The notes under the pieces: generated by a model | What the model was told of the DNA's origin: nothing | The model's database searches: none | Seen by the model: only the letters and a program-made list of their open reading frames with translations | Shown: positions 44,291 to 52,165 of the stretch, in pieces | Layout: every line of letters begins with the position of its first letter | Position numbering within the stretch: the first letter of the stretch is position 1 | DNA from: Candidatus Aquidulcis sp. | GTDB taxonomy: Bacteria > Chloroflexota > Anaerolineae > Anaerolineales > UBA4823 | Length of the DNA: 56,115 nucleotides | Direction of reading: 5' to 3' | Assembly (NCBI GenBank): GCA_020723385.1 | Contig: DYIZ01000021.1 | Coordinates: forward strand, 1-56,115 | Program-made: the position numbers and the translations under genes

Positions 44291-44911
44291 ATGATCACAT
44301 TTACCTTTGCAGGCGATGAATCGGGCGATGTCAGTTTTAATTTTGGGAAGGGCGCATCGCGTTATTTCGTAGTTGCGGTTATCGCTACATCAAATCCAGA
44401 TGGATTACGTGCAGTACTGGACAGGGTGCGAAGAGATTCCGGATTGCCCCAAGCCTATGATTTTAGTTTTCACGCGCTCACGTCAGAGCGCCTTCGCGAA
44501 CGGGTGCTTACAACTCTTGGAGCAGCGGATTTCGATGCTTGGGCGTTGATTGTGGATAAGACCACTCTGCCTGACACTTTCAAGTTGTTCATGTCCGGCC
44601 TGGATGTTTATCTATATTTCGTGTCGGAATTGATTCGGCAAATACCATCCGAAAAACGTCAAGATGCTCTCTTGATTCTAGATGAATTTGGCGATCCGTA
44701 CGAAACCCGCGACGAGCTCAAACGTTTGATGAAGGCGCGCCAGATCAAACATGGATTCCAACGAATTTCTGTCCGCCGTTCAAAGAGTGAATCACTCATC
44801 CAGATTGCTGATCTGGTGGCAGGCTCCATTCTAAGCCGCGATGCTCACAATGAAACCGGCGCGTTTGACCTGCTTTCGAGCAAAATTAGGAGTTTAATTG
44901 AGTATCATTAA
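44291..44911 (+). CDS. DUF3800 family protein
   Basis: A 206-residue protein of the DUF3800 family, recognised from DESGD near the N-terminus, LLILDEFGD and the closing IQIADLVAGSILSRD. Related proteins have an RNase H-like fold and are common in phage and in variable or defence regions, but no activity is established. It follows herA by 65 bp on the same strand, suggesting association with the nurA-herA cluster. There is no good ribosome binding site, and base use is AT-richer than herA, which hints at separate origin. Confidence 0.75.
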   Translation: MITFTFAGDESGDVSFNFGKGASRYFVVAVIATSNPDGLRAVLDRVRRDSGLPQAYDFSFHALTSERLRERVLTTLGAADFDAWALIVDKTTLPDTFKLFMSGLDVYLYFVSELIRQIPSEKRQDALLILDEFGDPYETRDELKRLMKARQIKHGFQRISVRRSKSESLIQIADLVAGSILSRDAHNETGAFDLLSSKIRSLIEYH

Positions 44912-44917
44912 AGTAAC

Positions 44918-44990
44918 CTGCCCCGCTAGCTCGATCCTTCACGTAGAGAAGGGAGCAGGCCGCCACAATCGGCGACTTTTCGCGGGGCAG
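44918..44990. repeat. Branched inverted-repeat structure
   Basis: CTGCCCCGC (44918-44926) pairs with GCGGGGCAG (44982-44990). Inside lie CCTTC/GAAGG and CGCC/GGCG hairpins, so the whole can form a three-way junction. It is located after DUF3800 and has no clear T-run. It may be a repeat or a structured RNA. Confidence 0.55.
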
Positions 44991-45076
44991 GGAAGTCTTT
45001 ATGACTTTTACATAGCTATCATATCGAATTTCACGATCAGAGTCAATAGGCGCACTTTCAGGTTCTGAGGTTGGAA

Positions 45077-45104
45077 TTGACAAACCTTCTACTCTGCATA
45101 AACA
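45077..45104 (+). promoter_or_regulatory. Promoter of the DinB-like gene
   Basis: TTGACA (45077-45082), 16-bp spacer, TAAACA (45099-45104), 20 bp before the ATG with CCAGGAGG between. It has the same arrangement as the recA promoter. Confidence 0.5.
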
Positions 45105-45123
45105 AATATCCCCAGGAGGAAAA

Positions 45124-45960
45124 ATGATTGAAACAATTCTGTCATCTGCTGTCACCGGTTTCACTGCCATCACCCACCCCCTCACCGACAAAGACCTCGA
45201 CCGCCCATGGAACTGGCACGGTTACGAAGAGGGTATCCGCTTCGGCTTCTTCCGCGTTTACGAGGAGCTTTGCCAGCTCGCCGCCCGGCTCGAAGCCAGA
45301 CGCACCCTGACCACTGCCCGTCGCATCATGGCGCAGTACCACGCCGCGTATCTCGACTTGCAGGCTGTGCTGCTCGGCGTGAGCGACGAATTGGCCTTGC
45401 AGCCTCCAGCCGAAGGGGAATGGCCGCTGCGGGAGGCGCTGGCGCACATCGTGCAGGCCGACCGCGGCTTCTTCACCGCCAACCATTTCGGCCTCGACCT
45501 GGCCCGCAAAGGCGGCGATCCCTTCGAGATGACCGAAGCGATCTGGAACGGTTTCTGGGCCGATGCGCCGTTCGCTGAGTTGAATGAAAAAGGCAAATTG
45601 TCCGAAATCCAGTCATATCACGCCAAATTGCACCCGCGTATTATCAACGAATTCACTGGCGTGACCGCGGACGAGTTGAATCTGCCGATCCGGTATTGGG
45701 AAGAAACCCCATTTTCACTCGAATACCGGCTGCACCGCTTCCATTCCCATATGCGCCAGCACACCATTCAGGCCGAGAAGACCCTGGCAATGTTGGGTCA
45801 GCCGCCCTCCGAGGCCAGGCGGCTCCTGCGGATGATCTACAACTCCCTGGCAGCAGCCGAATCCGCCGCGCTTGCCGTCGAAACGGGCGAAACACCCGAT
45901 GTGAAGGCTGTGGCTGAATACATCTCTGCCTTGACGAAAGAAATCTCTGCTGCGTTGTGA
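45124..45960 (+). CDS. DinB-like (DinB_2) metal-binding protein
   Basis: A 278-residue four-helix-bundle protein of the DinB/DUF664 superfamily. The metal-binding histidines are visible in EALAHIVQADR (His108) and in the cluster LHRFHSHMRQH (about 204-213). Members are thiol-dependent transferases or have unknown roles. AGGAGG lies before the ATG and a promoter is visible. The two halves look like a duplication of the fold, with the second half carrying the His cluster. Substrate is unknown. Confidence 0.75.
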   Translation: MIETILSSAVTGFTAITHPLTDKDLDRPWNWHGYEEGIRFGFFRVYEELCQLAARLEARRTLTTARRIMAQYHAAYLDLQAVLLGVSDELALQPPAEGEWPLREALAHIVQADRGFFTANHFGLDLARKGGDPFEMTEAIWNGFWADAPFAELNEKGKLSEIQSYHAKLHPRIINEFTGVTADELNLPIRYWEETPFSLEYRLHRFHSHMRQHTIQAEKTLAMLGQPPSEARRLLRMIYNSLAAAESAALAVETGETPDVKAVAEYISALTKEISAAL

Positions 45961-45975
45961 CGCCAACTCGCCGGT

Positions 45976-46008
45976 AGACCTCACAGGTTTTAAAAACCTG
46001 TGAGGTCT
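45976..46008. repeat. 33-bp palindrome, copy 4
   Basis: Stem AGACCTCACAGGTTTT and its complement. It is closely related to the outer stem of the large palindrome at 49505 and lies between the DinB-like and ferritin genes. Confidence 0.85.
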
Positions 46009-46091
46009 TGCCTGTCACCTTTCGACCGCTTCATCATCCAATAAATCGGATATAATTACCCAAAATTCACTCAAAAAAGGGAGAAACCACG

Positions 46092-46589
46092 ATGCTTTCC
46101 AAAACCATGCAAGATGCAATCAACGAACAAATCAAGAACGAGCTGTATTCGGCTTATCTCTACCTCTCGATGTCGGCCCACTTCGACGAGAAGAACCTGC
46201 CCGGCTTCGCCAAATGGCTTCGTGTCCAGTTCGAAGAGGAACAGGGTCACGCGCTGAAGTTCTACGATTACATCATCGAGCGCGGCGGGCGCGTGGCGCT
46301 GCAAGCCATCCCGCAGCCGCCGTCCGAATGGGCCTCTGACCTGGCCGCCTTTCAGCAAGTGCTCCAACACGAGCAGCACGTCACTGCGCTCATCCACAAA
46401 CTCTACGAGACCGCCCTGGCCGAGAAAGATTACGCCGCCCAGTTTATGCTTCAATGGTTCATCAACGAGCAGGTGGAAGAGGAAAAGAACGCCTCCGAGA
46501 TCGTCGCTCAGCTCGAGCTGATCGAAGCGCGCGGCACGGCTGTGCTCATGCTCGATCATCGCCTGGGCAAGCGCGGCGGCGAAGACTAA
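46092..46589 (+). CDS. ftnA: Non-haem ferritin
   Basis: A 165-residue ferritin with the complete ferroxidase centre: Glu17, Glu50, His53, Glu94, Gln127 and Glu130. It oxidises Fe(II) and stores the mineral in a 24-subunit shell, protecting against iron and peroxide. TATAAT is at about 46049 and GGGAG precedes the ATG. There is no haem-binding Met as in bacterioferritin. A 13-bp hairpin with flanking T-run follows the stop. Confidence 0.95.
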   Translation: MLSKTMQDAINEQIKNELYSAYLYLSMSAHFDEKNLPGFAKWLRVQFEEEQGHALKFYDYIIERGGRVALQAIPQPPSEWASDLAAFQQVLQHEQHVTALIHKLYETALAEKDYAAQFMLQWFINEQVEEEKNASEIVAQLELIEARGTAVLMLDHRLGKRGGED

Positions 46590-46612
46590 TCCGTTACCAC
46601 CCAATACCTACC

Positions 46613-46648
46613 AAAAAGTGGAAAGAGTTTATAATCTTTCCACTTTTT
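46613..46648 (+). terminator. Terminator of the ferritin gene
   Basis: AAAAAGTGGAAAG (46613-46625) and CTTTCCACTTTTT (46636-46648) form a perfect 13-bp stem followed by a T-rich end. Confidence 0.85.
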
Positions 46649-46666
46649 GTTTTGTGGAGGATTTTT

Positions 46667-47110
46667 GTGAACATTCGTCTCTACCGCCCTACAGATTATC
46701 CCGAATGGCTGCGCATGCGCCTGGCTTTGTGGCCCGACGGCTCCGAGGAAAGCTGGCGCGCCGAGATCGCTGAAATCCTGGCCGACCCACAGCAGCCGGT
46801 ATTCGTCGCCGAAAGCCCGGATGGCAGATTGGGAGGATTCATCGAAATCTCGCTGCGCAAATACGCCGACGGCTGCGACAGCAGCCCGGTGGGTTACATC
46901 GAAGGCTGGTATGTGGATGCCGACCTGCGCCAGTTGGGAATCGGCGCCCGGTTGGTGCGCGCCGCCGAAGACTGGGCGCGCTCACAGGGCTGCACCGAGA
47001 TGGCCTCCGACACCGAGATCGAGAATCTCATCAGCTTCCAGGCGCACCTCGCCCTCGGGTACGAAGAATCCGAGCGATTGATACACTTTCGCAAATCCAT
47101 CCTGTCCTGA
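46667..47110 (+). CDS. AAC(6')-I-like GNAT acetyltransferase
   Basis: A 147-residue GNAT N-acetyltransferase. The pattern WPDGSEESWRAEIAEILAD, RKYADGCDSSPVGYIEGWYV, the acetyl-CoA loop LRQLGIGARL, and MASDTEIENLISFQAHLALG with RLIHFRK matches the AAC(6')-I aminoglycoside acetyltransferase group. Members occur in many chromosomes and need not confer resistance. The GTG start is chosen because GTGGAGG is 6 nt upstream, and earlier frames overlap the ferritin gene. Confidence 0.85.
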   Translation: MNIRLYRPTDYPEWLRMRLALWPDGSEESWRAEIAEILADPQQPVFVAESPDGRLGGFIEISLRKYADGCDSSPVGYIEGWYVDADLRQLGIGARLVRAAEDWARSQGCTEMASDTEIENLISFQAHLALGYEESERLIHFRKSILS

Positions 47111-47117
47111 TTCCCGT

Positions 47118-47123
47118 TATAAT
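47118..47123 (+). promoter_or_regulatory. -10 box 6 nt before the YciI-like ATG
   Basis: TATAAT ends 6 nt before the ATG at 47130, leaving no room for a leader with a ribosome binding site. A clear -35 is not seen. Confidence 0.5.
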
Positions 47124-47129
47124 CGAGCC

Positions 47130-47438
47130 ATGTCCCATTACCTGTATCTCATTCACCCCTTCCGCGATGGATTCTTCGAGCAGCCCACCCCCGAAGAGGA
47201 ATCCGCCATGCAGGCTCACTTCGAGTATCTCAAACGGGCCACAGAAGCCGGCATCGTGCTGCTGGCCGGCCCCTGTCTCGACGACTCTTTCGGGCTGGTC
47301 GTCTTCCAGGCCGAGAACGACGCCGCCGCGCAGCAGTTCATGTTCGACGACCCATCTGTAAAGCGCAATGTGATGATGGCCGAGCTGCACCCGATGCGGG
47401 TGTCGTTGATGAGTTCATCAACAACGGTGGATGTATAA
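47130..47438 (+). CDS. YciI-like protein
   Basis: A 102-residue YciI/YCII-related dimeric ferredoxin-like fold protein. The opening HYLYLIHPFRDGF, the segment MQAHFEYLKRATEAGIVLLAGP and the FDDPSVKRNVMMAELHPM end are typical, with the conserved His and Asp of the putative active site. Function of the family is mostly unknown. The -10 box is right before the ATG, which suggests leaderless translation. It is followed by a separate TATAAT before the metallophosphoesterase gene. Confidence 0.85.
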   Translation: MSHYLYLIHPFRDGFFEQPTPEEESAMQAHFEYLKRATEAGIVLLAGPCLDDSFGLVVFQAENDAAAQQFMFDDPSVKRNVMMAELHPMRVSLMSSSTTVDV

Positions 47439-47498
47439 TGCGTTGACCATCACGCTCGGAACAGCCCAGGCGGATATTCGACACCACAGGAGATCACT

Positions 47499-48863
47499 AT
47501 GCTCGTCATCGTCAGCGACCTGCATCTAACCGACGGCACGACCAACAAAGATATCAGCGCCGATGCCTTTCGGCTGCTGGCTGACCGCATTCGAGATCTG
47601 GCTGAGCGCGCCTCATCCCGGGCGGATGGCGTGTATCGCCCCATCGAGCGCATCAACCTGCTGCTGCTGGGCGATATTTTCGACCATCTTCACTCGACCC
47701 GCTGGCTGGATGAGAATCCCGGTCAGCTCGGCTTTGCCCGCCCGTGGGACGATCCGCAAACGTCGGCGCTTTCGGCAAAAATCGCCGCCATCACTGACGG
47801 CATTTTGCAGCACAACGCCGATTCACTGGCCATCCTCAAGAAAATGAGCGCCGGGCAGGCCATCACTGTGCCGACCGCTCCTGCTGTTGGCGGGCGACTT
47901 CCGCGGCGGCAGCCGGTTCCCGTGCACATCTTTTACATGGCCGGCAACCACGATTGGTATTTTCACCTAACATCACCGGCTTACGACGCCATCCGCCAGA
48001 AAGTGATCGCTGCCGCCGGGTTGAGCAATACCCCGCAATTATTCCCTCACAGGCTGAGTGAATCTCCCGAGATCGAACGCATCTGCCAGGCGCACCGGGT
48101 TTACGCGCAGCACGGCGACGTTTACGACCCCGTCAATTATGACAAGATCAAAGGGCGGGATGCCGCCACCCTCGGGGATGCGATCGGCATCGAGCTGATT
48201 GACCGCTTCCCGGTTGAAGTCCAGCGCCAATTGGGGGCGATGCTCCCCCTGGCGTTTATCCACGCCCTGAGAGAGATCGTCAATGTCCGCCCGGCGCTGC
48301 TCGCGCCAGCCTGGATCGAGAGCCTGCTCCAACATTACGCCCTCAAACCATCCCAGGCGCAACAGATCAAAAATATCTGGAACTCGCTGGCCGATGAATT
48401 TCTCAGAAATCCGTTTGTCCGCAGTCTCGACAAGCCGCTGGCCCTCGACAAGGTGGATGCGTTAGAAGTGGTGCTCAAGCTGACCAAAAAGACCTCGCTG
48501 CAATTCATCAGCGACATCACCACCTTCGTTTCGCAGATCCTGTGGGGCGGCGATATTTCCTTTTCCAAGCACGCCTTGAAAGAACAGTCCTTCCTCGATC
48601 GCAGCGCGGACTACATTGTTTACGGGCACACCCACCACCAAGAAATCGTGCCGTTGGATGTTCACGTTGCAGGCGGGCAACCCACCAGCCAGGTTTACTT
48701 CAACTCTGGCACCTGGCATCCGCTGCACGAGCTGGCGCGCCGCAACCCCAACGAGGCTAATTTCGTCAGTCAGAATGTGCTGACCTACCTGGTCTTCTTC
48801 GAGGACGACGAACGCCACGGACGACCTTACGAGACCTGGTCGGGCACACTGGCATGGGTGTGA
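47499..48863 (+). CDS. Calcineurin-like metallophosphoesterase
   Basis: A 454-residue metallophosphoesterase with the full metal motif set: SDLHLTDG (Asp7, His9), LLLGDIFDHLHS, AGNHDWYFHL and YGHTHHQE. The insert between the third and fourth motif (about 170-365) is large and helical, and typical for a separate subgroup of unknown substrate. CAGGAGA lies before the ATG. The gene overlaps the isochorismatase-type gene by 10 bp, so it is the first gene of a five-gene operon. Confidence 0.9.
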   Translation: MLVIVSDLHLTDGTTNKDISADAFRLLADRIRDLAERASSRADGVYRPIERINLLLLGDIFDHLHSTRWLDENPGQLGFARPWDDPQTSALSAKIAAITDGILQHNADSLAILKKMSAGQAITVPTAPAVGGRLPRRQPVPVHIFYMAGNHDWYFHLTSPAYDAIRQKVIAAAGLSNTPQLFPHRLSESPEIERICQAHRVYAQHGDVYDPVNYDKIKGRDAATLGDAIGIELIDRFPVEVQRQLGAMLPLAFIHALREIVNVRPALLAPAWIESLLQHYALKPSQAQQIKNIWNSLADEFLRNPFVRSLDKPLALDKVDALEVVLKLTKKTSLQFISDITTFVSQILWGGDISFSKHALKEQSFLDRSADYIVYGHTHHQEIVPLDVHVAGGQPTSQVYFNSGTWHPLHELARRNPNEANFVSQNVLTYLVFFEDDERHGRPYETWSGTLAWV

Positions 48864-49546
48864 AAACCAACTACTTTACCCCCGACACTCTCGAAATCAA
48901 AGCGCTCGATATGCTCCGGGAGATCGAGCCATACTGCCGGAAGCGGGCCATCGGGTTTGACCCGGCCCGCTCGGCGTTGTTCGTGCTGGATATGCAGCGC
49001 TATTTTCTCGAAGAAAACTCCCATGCCCACGTTCCCAGCGCGGCGGCGATACTTCCCGGAATCAGGGCGCTCGCCGGGGCCTTCAGCACACGCCGCCTAC
49101 CTATAGTCTTCACCCGCCACGTGAACACTCCCCAAGATGCCGGCTGCATGGGAACCTGGTGGCGTGACCTGCTCACCGATGGCAACCCGCTCAGTGAAAT
49201 CACCCCCGAATTGGACAGCTCCACCGGCAACGTCCACCGCAAGAGCCAGTATGACGCCTTTCATGGCTCTTCGTTGAATGCCTGGCTGCGCGACCAGGGT
49301 GTGACGCAAATCGTGATCTGCGGCGTGATGACGCATTTATGCTGTGAAACCACCGCCCGCGCCGCGTTTACGCACGGCTACGAGGTGTTCTTCACGGTAG
49401 ATGGCACAGCCACGTACAACGAGGCCTTTCACCGGGCGACTCTGCTGAACCTGTCGCACGGCTTTGCGACAGTGGTGAGGGTCAATGAAATTCTGTCAGC
49501 GATTAGACCTGACAGGTTTCCTGATTCAAGCCGATCCGCGAGCTGA
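48854..49546 (+). CDS. Isochorismatase-family hydrolase
   Basis: A 230-residue cysteine hydrolase with the catalytic triad Asp46 (LFVLDMQ), Lys130 (HRKSQYDAF) and Cys163 (MTHLCCETTAR). It resembles nicotinamidase and isochorismatase; the exact amide or vinyl-ether substrate cannot be fixed. There is an extra N-terminal extension of about 38 residues. It overlaps the metallophosphoesterase gene. The last eleven or so codons fall in a 94-bp palindromic element that also contains the start of the next gene. Confidence 0.88.
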   Translation: MGVKTNYFTPDTLEIKALDMLREIEPYCRKRAIGFDPARSALFVLDMQRYFLEENSHAHVPSAAAILPGIRALAGAFSTRRLPIVFTRHVNTPQDAGCMGTWWRDLLTDGNPLSEITPELDSSTGNVHRKSQYDAFHGSSLNAWLRDQGVTQIVICGVMTHLCCETTARAAFTHGYEVFFTVDGTATYNEAFHRATLLNLSHGFATVVRVNEILSAIRPDRFPDSSRSAS

Positions 49547-49598
49547 AGGGGATAATCGGTGGGCGCAGTCGAATCAGCCGCGAAAACCTGTCAGGTCT
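49505..49598. repeat. 94-bp interrupted palindrome across a gene junction
   Basis: Outer arms AGACCTGACAGGTTT (49505-49519) and its complement (49584-49598), middle arms CTGATTC (49521-49527) and GAATCAG (49571-49577), inner arms CCGAT (49531-49535) and ATCGG (49555-49559). Outer arms match the 33-bp palindrome family. The element encodes the end of the isochorismatase-type protein and the start of the FAD oxidoreductase. Confidence 0.85.
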
Positions 49599-50479
49599 CC
49601 GAGGTACTCATCATCGGCGCAGGCCCGGCAGGGTTGGCAGCCGCCATGCAGCTCGAACGCTATGGCATCAAACCGCTGGTTTTCGAGCGGGATGAGATCG
49701 GCGGGCTGCTGCGCAATGCCAATCTTGTCGAGAATTACCCTGGTTTTCCGGGCGGTATCGCCGGGCCGAAGCTGTTACGGCTGTTCGCGAGACAGGCGCG
49801 GCAGGTGGGCATCAGCGTGATTCCCGAAGCAGTCACCTCGCTGGATTGGGATGGGGCAGCCTTTCGGGCGGAGACCCCGTCGGGGGTGTACAACGCGCGG
49901 GTCGCAGTGATCGCCGCGGGGACGAAGCCGAAGGCTCTTACGGGGCTGGATTTTCCCCCGGAACTTAGCGACCGCATCGGGTACGAGGTTTTCCCCCTGC
50001 TGGGCATCCACGGCCAGCAGGTGATTATCATCGGCGCGGGCGACGCGGCGTTCGATTACGCCCTCAATTTGAGCCGTCGAAATAAGGTTATAATTCTGAA
50101 CCGCGGCGACCAGGTTCATTGTCTGCCCCTGCTCAGGGAGCGGGCGAGGATCTGCACCCGCATTCATTACCGCCCGAACACGGCCATTACCCGGCTCGTT
50201 GGTTTACCCGAGGGCGGTATGACGGTGGAATGTCTCAGCCCCGCCGGCGCGGCTGTCATCGAGGCCGATTATCTTCTCGGCGCGATTGGCCGCGATCCGC
50301 AGCTCGATTTTGTTTCGGCTGCGCTGCTGGAGCAATCGGCAGAACTGGAATCACGGGGCATCCTCCACTTCGTCGGTGATGTCAAAAACGGCCTGTACAG
50401 ACAAACGGCCATTGCCGTAGGCGATGGTCTATTGGCCGCGATGAAAATCTACCAACTGTTGAAGGAGGATGCCCAATGA
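49559..50479 (+). CDS. FAD-dependent oxidoreductase of thioredoxin-reductase type, no CxxC
   Basis: A 306-residue two-Rossmann flavoprotein: FAD site IGAGPAGLAAAMQLE, NAD(P) site IIGAGDAAFDYALNL, and the closing FVGDVKNG...TAIAVGDG. In thioredoxin reductases a CxxC lies just before the second Rossmann motif; here that segment reads EVFPLLGIHGQQ and has no cysteine. The enzyme may instead reduce ferredoxin or a partner such as the radical SAM protein downstream, which overlaps it as ATGA. The start is GTG within the palindrome; the first 14 residues are repeat-encoded. Confidence 0.85.
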   Translation: MGAVESAAKTCQVSEVLIIGAGPAGLAAAMQLERYGIKPLVFERDEIGGLLRNANLVENYPGFPGGIAGPKLLRLFARQARQVGISVIPEAVTSLDWDGAAFRAETPSGVYNARVAVIAAGTKPKALTGLDFPPELSDRIGYEVFPLLGIHGQQVIIIGAGDAAFDYALNLSRRNKVIILNRGDQVHCLPLLRERARICTRIHYRPNTAITRLVGLPEGGMTVECLSPAGAAVIEADYLLGAIGRDPQLDFVSAALLEQSAELESRGILHFVGDVKNGLYRQTAIAVGDGLLAAMKIYQLLKEDAQ

Positions 50480-51444
50480 AAATGATCGCCTCGGCAGGCA
50501 GGGATGATGTGGCCGTCGTTTACATCGTCGAGCTGGATAACGGGAAGCTGGTGGAATGCGTCGAAGCGGTGCAGCCGCCCATCCCGCGTGAAGCCAAGTG
50601 GGTGCTGCTGGTTTCGACAATGTTCGGCTGCCCGATTGGCTGCAAGATGTGCGATGCAGGCGGCTTTTATCACGGCAAACCTACCGCTGAAGAGATCTTC
50701 GCACAGGTTGATTTTCTCGTGGAGAAACGCTTTCCAGGGGGGCGAGTCCCTTCTCGGCAGTTCAAAATCCAGTTCGCCCGCATGGGCGAGCCAGCCCTCA
50801 ATCCGGCGGTGCTCGATGTGCTCGATGAGTTACCGAGTCGTTATGAAGCGCCCGGTTTGATGCCGTCCATCTCGACCGTCGCGCCCGCTGGAACGCGGCG
50901 CTTCTTTGAGCGGCTGCTGGAAATCAAACGAGAGAGATATTCGGGCGGGCATTTCCAATTCCAATTCTCGCTGCACACCACAGACAAAGCCCTGCGGGAC
51001 GCGCTCATCCCGGTGAAAAAGTGGCGCTTCGAGGAGATGGCGGCCTACGGTGAGCGCTTCTACGCTCCCGGCGACCGCAAGCTGACCCTGAATTTCGCCC
51101 TGGCCCATGGGAATCCAATCGAACCCGAGGCGCTACTGCGTCACTTCGATCCGGGGAAATTCATTGTCAAGATCACCCCGCTCAACCCCACCTACCGCGC
51201 CGCCGAGAACCGGTTGTCATCGTACATTGATCCCTGCCAGGCCGAGGGATATGCTATCGTCAACGCCTTGCGCGCCGCCGGTTACGAGGTGATCGTGAGC
51301 ATCGGCGAGGTGGAGGAGAACCGCATCGGCAGCAACTGCGGGCAGTACATTCGCACGCATCTGTCAGCTACGCAGCCGATCCGAGATGGATATACCTACG
51401 ATCTTCAACCCTTCGACATAGTCAAGACAGGTTTTGTCAAATGA
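50476..51444 (+). CDS. RlmN-like radical SAM protein lacking one catalytic cysteine
   Basis: A 322-residue radical SAM protein. The cluster cysteines are Cys52, Cys56 and Cys59 in GCPIGCKMC, the spacing of RlmN/Cfr. The C-terminal NCGQYI holds Cys288 at the place of the methyl-carrying cysteine of RlmN (Cys355 in E. coli). The second RlmN cysteine, seven residues before the cluster (E. coli Cys118), is Leu45 here. It therefore may not methylate RNA, or may do so by another route. It overlaps both neighbours (4 bp each) in the operon with an FAD oxidoreductase and a Nudix hydrolase. Confidence 0.82.
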   Translation: MKMIASAGRDDVAVVYIVELDNGKLVECVEAVQPPIPREAKWVLLVSTMFGCPIGCKMCDAGGFYHGKPTAEEIFAQVDFLVEKRFPGGRVPSRQFKIQFARMGEPALNPAVLDVLDELPSRYEAPGLMPSISTVAPAGTRRFFERLLEIKRERYSGGHFQFQFSLHTTDKALRDALIPVKKWRFEEMAAYGERFYAPGDRKLTLNFALAHGNPIEPEALLRHFDPGKFIVKITPLNPTYRAAENRLSSYIDPCQAEGYAIVNALRAAGYEVIVSIGEVEENRIGSNCGQYIRTHLSATQPIRDGYTYDLQPFDIVKTGFVK

Positions 51445-51905
51445 AACTTGCCACCCTGTGTTATCTCAAAAAAGACGGCTGCACCCTGATGGTGCATCGT
51501 ATCAAAAAAGCCAATGACATGCACCAGGGCAAGTGGAACGGCCTGGGGGGCAAACTGCACCCCGGCGAGACGCCCGAAGCCTGCGCTATCCGCGAGATCG
51601 AGGAAGAATCTGGCCTGCGGGCGATCCGCCCCATACTGAAAGGTATTATCACCTTTCCCGCCTTTGACGACATCGAGGACTGGTACTGCTTTATCTTCGT
51701 CGCGCGTGAATTCACCGGTGAGCAGATCAGCGACTCGCCGGAAGGCACATTACGATGGGTGCCCGATTCCGAATTGCTGGGGCTAAACCTGTGGGCGGGC
51801 GACCGGATTTTCCTGCCCTGGCTGGAACAGCCGGGCTTTTTTTCGGGTGAGTTCATTTACGAGCATGGAGAGTTGGTGCGGCATTCGGTGGTGTTCTACG
51901 AATAG
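51441..51905 (+). CDS. Nudix hydrolase (MutT-like)
   Basis: A 154-residue Nudix enzyme with the complete box at residues 37-59 (G37, E43, REIEEESGL from Arg51). The opening WNGLGGKLHPGE and the size resemble 8-oxo-dGTP diphosphatases of the MutT/MTH1 type. It is the last gene of the metallophosphoesterase, isochorismatase, FAD, radical SAM, Nudix operon. Nucleotide clean-up is the simplest guess, but processing of a modified nucleotide made by the operon is possible. Confidence 0.9.
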   Translation: MKLATLCYLKKDGCTLMVHRIKKANDMHQGKWNGLGGKLHPGETPEACAIREIEEESGLRAIRPILKGIITFPAFDDIEDWYCFIFVAREFTGEQISDSPEGTLRWVPDSELLGLNLWAGDRIFLPWLEQPGFFSGEFIYEHGELVRHSVVFYE

Positions 51906-51980
51906 GCGCTTTACTACCAAATCATAATATCAACGCGAATAGCGCGAATGGGCGAATGACGCGAATTTTATGTGGATCAA

Positions 51981-52144
51981 GCACCCTGAGCGTAGTCGAA
52001 GGGTGCGGTGCTGAATGCCATCGGCGTGCTTCGACTACGCTCAACATGCCTGCCCTGAGCGCAGTCGAAGGGCCTGCCCTGAGCGCAGTCGAAGGGCCTG
52101 CCCTGAGCGTAGTCGAAGGGCCTGCCCTGAGCGTAGTCGAAGGG
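51981..52144. repeat. REP hairpin and 24-bp tandem array
   Basis: GCACCCT/AGGGTGC hairpin around GAGCGTAGTCGA (51981-52006), an inverted relative (CTTCGACTACGCTCA, about 52030-52043), then four head-to-tail 24-bp units (52049-52144) of CCTGCCCTGAGCGCAGTCGA plus AGGG, two with GCAGTC and two with GTAGTC. All six frames stay open, which creates false ORFs. It lies between convergent genes. Confidence 0.95.
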
Positions 52145-52165
52145 CCAACTCTCAAATCAAGACTC

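Noticed and set aside
49559-50479. Thioredoxin reductase (trxB)
   Set aside because: The redox-active CxxC is missing from its usual place.
51981-52144. CRISPR-like look of evenly spaced repeats
   Set aside because: Units are head to tail with no spacers of differing sequence, and no cas gene is present.
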